Positions 5,155 to 9,102 of a stretch of 9,102 nt of DNA are shown here, one piece after another. The DNA lies in assembly GCF_026790145.1 (NCBI RefSeq), contig NZ_JALAMS010000046.1:1-9102 (forward strand). Direction: 5' to 3'. Position numbers and translations under genes: made by a program. The notes below the pieces were generated by a model, which ran no database searches, had not been told where the DNA came from, and worked only from the letters and a program-made list of their open reading frames with translations. How positions within the stretch are numbered: the first letter of the stretch is position 1; the number at the start of each line of letters is the position of its first letter. Source of the stretch: Bacillus_I endophytica_A (GTDB lineage: Bacteria > Bacillota > Bacilli > Bacillales > Bacillaceae_H).

Positions 5155-5925
5155 ATGGAAATTAAAAAATATGAAAGTTTTAGCCCCGATACTAAATGTT
5201 CTGTAGAAAAATGTGAAAGAAATGCAGATTATGAAGTATATCTGTATGACTATTACGCACCACCTTTAAATGAGGAGTTTATTGAACAAGACTATACCTG
5301 TCCCTTTATTTGTGAAATACATATGAATGAAAATGAAGTCAAGTCTCGTGGTGAAAAAAAGCCAAGAAGAATTGTGAAGTATCCTTATACGAACCAACAT
5401 GTGGCACAAGGATACACGAAGTATTTGCCAGTATCCGAGGCTTATTCCGAAATATTCAATGAAGGTCTTATTGTAAAGAATCCTCAACTTAGAATTGATT
5501 TTACCGATATTAATAAAGAATTGATTAGGTATATGGCAAGAAATCCTGAAATGATGCGTAAAATTGATTCAAGAAAGTTCGAGGAATTAGTTGCCGAACT
5601 TTTTAATAATAAAGGATATCAAGTAGAATTAACTCCACGTACAAGAGATGGTGGAAAAGACATATATGCAATAAAGAAGGATTCAATTGGAACTACCCTA
5701 TATGTAGTTGAAGCTAAAAGATATAGTGAAACTAACAAAGTTGGGGTTGAAATAGTTAGGGGACTATATGGTGTAAAAAGTGCAGAAAGAGCAAATGTTG
5801 GTGTAATTGTTACTACCTCTTCTTTTACACAAGATGCTATAAAATTTGCTTCTCCTCTTAAATATGAGTTGAGTTTAAAGGATTATACAGACTTAAAACA
5901 ATGGCTAACAGAATATAAATGTTAA
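5155..5925 (+). CDS. Mrr-family restriction endonuclease with N-terminal Cys cluster
   Basis: Residues 138-245 form an Mrr-type PD-(D/E)xK nuclease domain: the helix FEELVAELF (142-150) with the conserved Glu, GYQVELTPRTRDGGKD with the metal-binding Asp165, YVVEAKRY with the E186-x-K188 catalytic pair, and then VGVEIVRGLYGV and VGVIVTTSSFTQDA, typical of the family. All catalytic residues expected are present. The N-terminus (1-60) carries C15, C20, C49, C53 and H56, spaced like a zinc site, and may recognise DNA or a partner. Mrr-like enzymes cleave DNA, often methylated or otherwise modified; no methyltransferase is present in the window, which fits a modification-dependent enzyme. The start ATG has AGGGGG 8 bases upstream. 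The gene heads the cluster; the next gene starts 135 bases later with no terminator between, so co-transcription is possible but not certain. Confidence 0.85.
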   Translation: MEIKKYESFSPDTKCSVEKCERNADYEVYLYDYYAPPLNEEFIEQDYTCPFICEIHMNENEVKSRGEKKPRRIVKYPYTNQHVAQGYTKYLPVSEAYSEIFNEGLIVKNPQLRIDFTDINKELIRYMARNPEMMRKIDSRKFEELVAELFNNKGYQVELTPRTRDGGKDIYAIKKDSIGTTLYVVEAKRYSETNKVGVEIVRGLYGVKSAERANVGVIVTTSSFTQDAIKFASPLKYELSLKDYTDLKQWLTEYKC

Positions 5926-6044
5926 TGTATTCGAGTATTGATAAGTATGTATTTCCATTTGAAACAATATATAGTAAATTAAAAAGTATCAAGGATGAAA
6001 TACGAGACTCCTAAGAATTTATATAGAATATATTTTTTAAAAAA

Positions 6045-6053
6045 AGGGAGAAG
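6045..6053 (+). promoter_or_regulatory. ribosome binding site that fixes the start of the zinc-ribbon gene
   Basis: AGGGAGAAG lies about 8-10 bases before ATG 6061. The in-frame ATG 22 codons upstream (5995) has AAGG directly abutting the start, which is too close to act as a Shine-Dalgarno. The later start is therefore preferred, although the frame is open from 5995. Confidence 0.65.
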
Positions 6054-6060
6054 AACATTA

Positions 6061-6510
6061 ATGGAAAGAAGAATCGAAATTAGTAAGCAGACTGATCACG
6101 AGGGTTTTTCTTCTTTTGAATGTAATTTGTGCAAGGAAGAATTTAAATTAGTTCCCGGGGATGTAGAAGAAGACCATGTATTGGAAGTTTTCTGTCCTTC
6201 ATGTGGTATTCCTCAATCTCCTTCCGAATTATTAACAGAGGATATTTTAGAGCATGCACAAACAGTCTTAGAACAAGAAGCATTCAATATAATAAACGAT
6301 GCCTTTAAAGATCTCGGAAAATCTTTTAAAGGAAATAAAGGTATAAAATTCAAGGCAGGTAAACCTCTAAAGGCTAAGGTTCCTCAAACCTTATTTGAAC
6401 AAAAAGATTACAACATTGTAGAATTTATGTGCTGCTCAAAGTCAGCAAAACTTTCTACTTTTTCAATGTCTGGAATAGGTCCTTACTGCCCTTATTGTGG
6501 AGTGAATTAA
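6061..6510 (+). CDS. double zinc-ribbon protein, first gene of the three-gene operon
   Basis: The 149-residue product has a zinc ribbon at its N-terminus with CNLC (21-24) and CPSCG (45-49). A second Cys set lies at the C-terminus, CC (124-125) with CPYCG (143-147), so a ribbon may form at each end. The middle is an acidic helical stretch (57-85) followed by a basic, Gly/Lys-rich loop (88-107). It has no signal or membrane segments. Such ribbons bind nucleic acid or protein partners; which one cannot be told here. If read from ATG 5995 it would gain 22 residues. The stop codon TAA is directly followed by the ATG of the next gene, whose Shine-Dalgarno lies inside this gene, so the two are translationally coupled. 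I do not recognise a named family. Its place between an Mrr nuclease and an Abi-like protein suggests a sensor or adaptor in phage defence (inference). Confidence 0.8.
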   Translation: MERRIEISKQTDHEGFSSFECNLCKEEFKLVPGDVEEDHVLEVFCPSCGIPQSPSELLTEDILEHAQTVLEQEAFNIINDAFKDLGKSFKGNKGIKFKAGKPLKAKVPQTLFEQKDYNIVEFMCCSKSAKLSTFSMSGIGPYCPYCGVN

Positions 6511-7344
6511 ATGAACGAAATGATCTCAGTTAAAGATTTTAAAATTATTTCTCAAAAGTTTAGAGTGGTTTATGGGCATGTACTCAGCGCCACTGATGTA
6601 GATGAGGCTATGCGGTTAACTAAACGATTTATGATTTTCATAGATAAACAACCTATAATAAAAGATTTTATTGAACAAAAGCATACCCAAGTCTATGACT
6701 TTAAAAAAATTATTGAAGAAAAAAGTATTAAAGATAAATTTGTATTACCTCTTGATCCCGATGAAGAAGTTAGTTATATATATCAGCTTCTTAAGTATGT
6801 AACAGAAAATTATAATTCTTACATGGGGTTTGCACGCTCATACGCATTTTATTCAGGTGCAAAATACGCAGATATTGTAAAAAATTTCAATAAGGATGTA
6901 GTACGTTTATTTGTTGATCAAATTACATCTTATTTAGGGGAGATGGCAATTACAATGGGTATTGATGAAAAACCAAATGCAAAAATTATGGTTACAGGAT
7001 CAGTAGGAAACTTAATGTTTACTGAAGGAAATGTGACTGGCAATACTACAATGAACCAAACACATAATGGACAAGAAAGTGAAGCTCTTCAAGCAATTGC
7101 TAAGGATCTCCTCCAACTGCTAAAAGAAGCGAACATTGAGGATCCAGATCTAAAAGAAGATGCTATGGACCACGTAACCGAGGTAGTGGAAAAGGTGGAA
7201 AATGGGGAAGAGGTAAAACCTTCATTAATTAGGAGAGCAACAAATGCCTTAACAAGTGTATCAGGATTAGTAGGTAGTGGAACTGCACTGGCAACAACAG
7301 CAAGCCAGTTCATTGATACAATTCAGACCTTGCCACTACCTTAA
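6511..7344 (+). CDS. helical protein of unknown function, second gene of the operon
   Basis: The 277-residue product is mostly helical for residues 1-150. A short Gly/Asn/Thr-rich beta segment (158-185: KIMVTGSVGN, LMFTEGNVTG, NTTMNQTHNG) follows, then an acidic amphipathic helical part (188-233). A small hydrophobic C-terminal tail (242-270, with LTSVSGLVGSGTALATTASQF split as LTSVSGLVGS and GTALATTASQF) ends it. The tail is rich in small residues and could insert in a membrane or form a packed helix; it is weakly hydrophobic for a classical transmembrane helix. The layout of sensor helices, a GN-rich turn segment and a helical acidic pair recurs in several bacterial defence effectors, but I cannot assign a family. 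The ATG abuts the previous stop, with GGAG (6499-6502) 8 bases upstream. The gap to the third gene is 30 bases. Confidence is high that it is a gene and low on role. Confidence 0.8.
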   Translation: MNEMISVKDFKIISQKFRVVYGHVLSATDVDEAMRLTKRFMIFIDKQPIIKDFIEQKHTQVYDFKKIIEEKSIKDKFVLPLDPDEEVSYIYQLLKYVTENYNSYMGFARSYAFYSGAKYADIVKNFNKDVVRLFVDQITSYLGEMAITMGIDEKPNAKIMVTGSVGNLMFTEGNVTGNTTMNQTHNGQESEALQAIAKDLLQLLKEANIEDPDLKEDAMDHVTEVVEKVENGEEVKPSLIRRATNALTSVSGLVGSGTALATTASQFIDTIQTLPLP

Positions 7345-7374
7345 AAAGAAAGAGTGAGATAATAGGGGAACTTT

Positions 7375-8439
7375 TTGTTGGATACAATTGAAGATATTTC
7401 TTTATCAAAGATAGCAACTATTATAGATAATCAGATGATAATTCGAACTCATGATAACTCTAAGTGGGATCGAATCTTATCTAATGCAGGACAGAGTAAA
7501 TTATTCACTAAATATGAGTATGCCCTTACTCCTATTTCATTTAATAAATCGAATGGAACCCTGTATGAAAATAAAAACCCTCAATTTAGTGGATTTTATT
7601 CCGCAATAAAAGCTATTCTAAATGAAGTTTATAATAATGGTCAGAATTCAGAGGCTTTCACTAACCTAATAGGTTCTATAGTAGAAGAAATTGATATCGT
7701 TGATATATTGAACGAGGATTTACAGGAAGACCTACAGAGAAGAAATCGTTATAATAATCCTTTAAAATATGTTCTTGAGGCCTCAGATGAGGATGGAAAT
7801 TTAGAAATCATAAACAAAGAAGCTAGGAAAGAGTATCATGAAATGGTTCATAATTTACATATTTTGAATCTAGATATCGGTTATTCTGATTACAAATTAG
7901 TATTAAAACCTTTTACAAATCAAGGCTCAAAAGAACTGGGTCGAAATCCTTCTTTATTAATGAAATGGTTAGAAACTGATTTTCCTGTTATTGCGCTTTC
8001 TTATAAAGAAGCTTTAGAAACATATACAAAAGGTAATGCGGTCTCTTGTATCTCAGCATGTCGAAATATTATAACAGGGATATTCGATGATTCAAAAGAC
8101 GATACAACTAAATGGTTAAAAGGTCTTCAAAAGTTAAGTACAGATACATATATAGAAAATGTAGATGATCCTAAACACATACTAAGTAGACCTGCTAAAC
8201 TTAACCAAGAACTTGGAGCTCACCATGTACCATTTAAATTTCCAAGATTCAACATGGTAAATAGACTATATTCTTTATCTTCTGATTTAGGACCCCATAT
8301 TAATGAAGGTCCTAGGATAGATGGAGTGACTTATGTGGAACGTACAACTATGAATGATGCTCTCTGGATATTAAGGATGACTGAGGATCTGTTAATCTGG
8401 ATTAAAGAACGGCAACGGCAAAAATCCGAAATTGAATAA
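7375..8439 (+). CDS. abortive-infection-like protein with Abi-C-type C-terminus
   Basis: The 354-residue product has an unrecognised helical N-terminal part (1-190). Residues 200-345 resemble the Abi-C family: YKEALETYTKGNAVSCISAC (209-228) with RNIITGIF after it, then LYSLSSDLGPHINEG (298-312), and a final helix TMNDALWILRMTEDLLIWI (325-343). Conserved R230 and H308 in these blocks are candidate residues for a HEPN-like ribonuclease site, though the classic Rx4-6H spacing is not obvious. Abi-C proteins are linked to abortive phage infection. The start is TTG 7375 or the adjacent TTG 7378; AGGGGAA (7364-7370) fits 7378 slightly better. It is 30 bases downstream of the helical gene and ends the operon before a strong terminator. 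It is the probable toxic effector; RNA cleavage is inference. Confidence 0.75.
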   Translation: MLDTIEDISLSKIATIIDNQMIIRTHDNSKWDRILSNAGQSKLFTKYEYALTPISFNKSNGTLYENKNPQFSGFYSAIKAILNEVYNNGQNSEAFTNLIGSIVEEIDIVDILNEDLQEDLQRRNRYNNPLKYVLEASDEDGNLEIINKEARKEYHEMVHNLHILNLDIGYSDYKLVLKPFTNQGSKELGRNPSLLMKWLETDFPVIALSYKEALETYTKGNAVSCISACRNIITGIFDDSKDDTTKWLKGLQKLSTDTYIENVDDPKHILSRPAKLNQELGAHHVPFKFPRFNMVNRLYSLSSDLGPHINEGPRIDGVTYVERTTMNDALWILRMTEDLLIWIKERQRQKSEIE

Positions 8440-8444
8440 TAAAT

Positions 8445-8496
8445 AAAAAGAGAGACATAGGCTCATTAAACGAAGTAAGCTCATGTCTCTCTTTTT
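8445..8496. terminator. strong bidirectional terminator between convergent genes
   Basis: AAAAAGAGAGACAT (8445-8458) pairs perfectly with ATGTCTCTCTTTTT (8483-8496), with an inner GCT/AGC extension. T runs flank it on both strands. It closes the defence operon on the plus strand and the ParB-like gene at 8512 on the minus strand. Confidence 0.95.
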
Positions 8497-8511
8497 ATTT
8501 TTTTCTAACAA

Positions 8512-9102
8512 TTAATAATGTACAGGAACACGATCTAAATTCTTTTTCTTGGCTACAAAATAACGGCTATAACTATCCAGAAGCTCACGCGTTTCAGGGT
8601 CAATAATAATCGGCTTATCTACGGTTTCATTCTTCTCAATACTTTCTTCTACAGCCTTTTGTTTAGCTACACCTGATGTAAATTGAAGAAAGGCTTCTGG
8701 AACCTTAATCTCCTTTAAAGACATCCAGTCTCTCGTCCCCTTTGGAACAAGAAGAGGCTCTTTCTCTTTTTCTCGTTTACTTTCTTCTAGAGGTTGACTT
8801 TCCTCTTGTTGTTTAGCTCTTGCATCCTTTTTGAGCGTTTGTTTCGTCTCTTTCTTTTTGTTCTCAATTTCTTGTATCTGAATACAGATGACGCCAATTT
8901 CACCCGTACATTGTTCGAAAGGAATATCCAAACACTGCTCTCCTTGAACCACAAAACATCGTTGTGAAAATTCTGCTCGGTCTATGTTTAATTTATTAAA
9001 TTGTTTTAAGCTAGGAACCACGGTATAGGTGATGGCATTACTCTTAAAAGGAATGCCTTTTGGTACATCGGGACTTCCTTTTTCCTCCATATCAAAAGCT
9101 AG
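8512..9102 (-). CDS. ParB/sulfiredoxin-fold protein, runs off the right edge
   Basis: From ATG 9090 the frame gives 192 residues, but it stays open to the window edge (LAFD precedes the Met) and no ribosome site is visible in the 12 bases available, so the true start may lie outside. Residues 1-75 form an unrecognised domain with four Cys (45, 53, 61, 69). Residues 76-118 are a highly charged Lys/Glu linker. Residues 123-192 are a ParB-like domain: VDKPIIIDPETREL, the SYSRYFVAK helix and RVPVHY at the end. ParB-fold domains bind or hydrolyse nucleotides and occur in partition proteins and in many plasmid and phage genes of other roles; nothing here proves partition. The C-terminal 235 bases form a direct repeat with 2521-2755 (56 of 70 residues identical). 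This copy is the more complete one. Confidence 0.75.
   Translation of the reverse strand, partial: LAFDMEEKGSPDVPKGIPFKSNAITYTVVPSLKQFNKLNIDRAEFSQRCFVVQGEQCLDIPFEQCTGEIGVICIQIQEIENKKKETKQTLKKDARAKQQEESQPLEESKREKEKEPLLVPKGTRDWMSLKEIKVPEAFLQFTSGVAKQKAVEESIEKNETVDKPIIIDPETRELLDSYSRYFVAKKKNLDRVPVHY

Noticed and set aside
7089..7313. Minus-strand ORF opposite the helical operon gene
   Set aside because: It is antisense to a coupled operon, without start signals, and has low-complexity Ser-rich sequence.
1..9102. CRISPR array, tRNA or rRNA genes
   Set aside because: No regularly spaced repeats of 25-40 bases, no cloverleaf-like segments and no rRNA-like conserved blocks were seen on reading through both strands.

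Overview
The window is AT-rich. Shine-Dalgarno sites are strong and purine-rich, TTG and GTG starts occur alongside ATG, and rho-independent terminators are frequent. This points to a Firmicute, most likely Bacillus or a close relative. I infer an accessory region (plasmid or genomic island) rather than core chromosome: there is no housekeeping gene, but there are several recombinase relics, ParB-like genes, an HNH endonuclease and a probable defence cluster.

Layout. Bases 1-346 hold little beyond a short direct repeat and a possible tiny upstream ORF. At 347-556 lies an exceptional 69-residue protein that is 42% methionine (29 Met, 6 Cys), closed by a strong terminator. From 600 to 1590 there is no intact gene: two short hairpins, three terminators, a set of GTTCGT/ACGAAC motifs and a frameshifted 3' end of a serine recombinase gene. 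On the minus strand, 1589-2413 encodes a bulb-type (mannose-binding) lectin fused to a C-terminal domain I do not recognise. Upstream of it, also on the minus strand, is a truncated ParB-like gene (2521-2755). A plus-strand HNH endonuclease gene (2936-3574, with its tail displaced by a frameshift to 3749) sits between a central fragment (2771-2860) and a C-terminal fragment (3766-3849) of a serine recombinase, as if it had interrupted one. A minus-strand gene of 304 codons with a ParB-like GDGTHR motif follows (4005-4919), then another recombinase relic (4985-5061).

The right third (5155-8439) looks like a phage-defence cluster on the plus strand. It starts with an Mrr-family restriction endonuclease carrying an N-terminal Cys cluster. 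After a 135-base gap comes a tight three-gene operon: a double zinc-ribbon protein, a mostly helical protein of unknown function, and a protein with an Abi-C-like C-terminus. A strong bidirectional terminator closes it. A longer relative of the truncated ParB-like gene (8512 to the right edge) converges on this terminator. The two ParB-like copies form about 235-bp direct repeats in the same orientation that bracket about 6 kb.

Interpretation. Four relics of serine recombinase genes lie between the functional modules. I read the window as cargo modules assembled by repeated insertion and recombination at resolvase-bearing elements. The most interesting items are the zinc-ribbon/helical/Abi-C operon, the methionine-rich protein and the HNH gene nested in a resolvase relic. 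All family assignments were made by eye from motifs.
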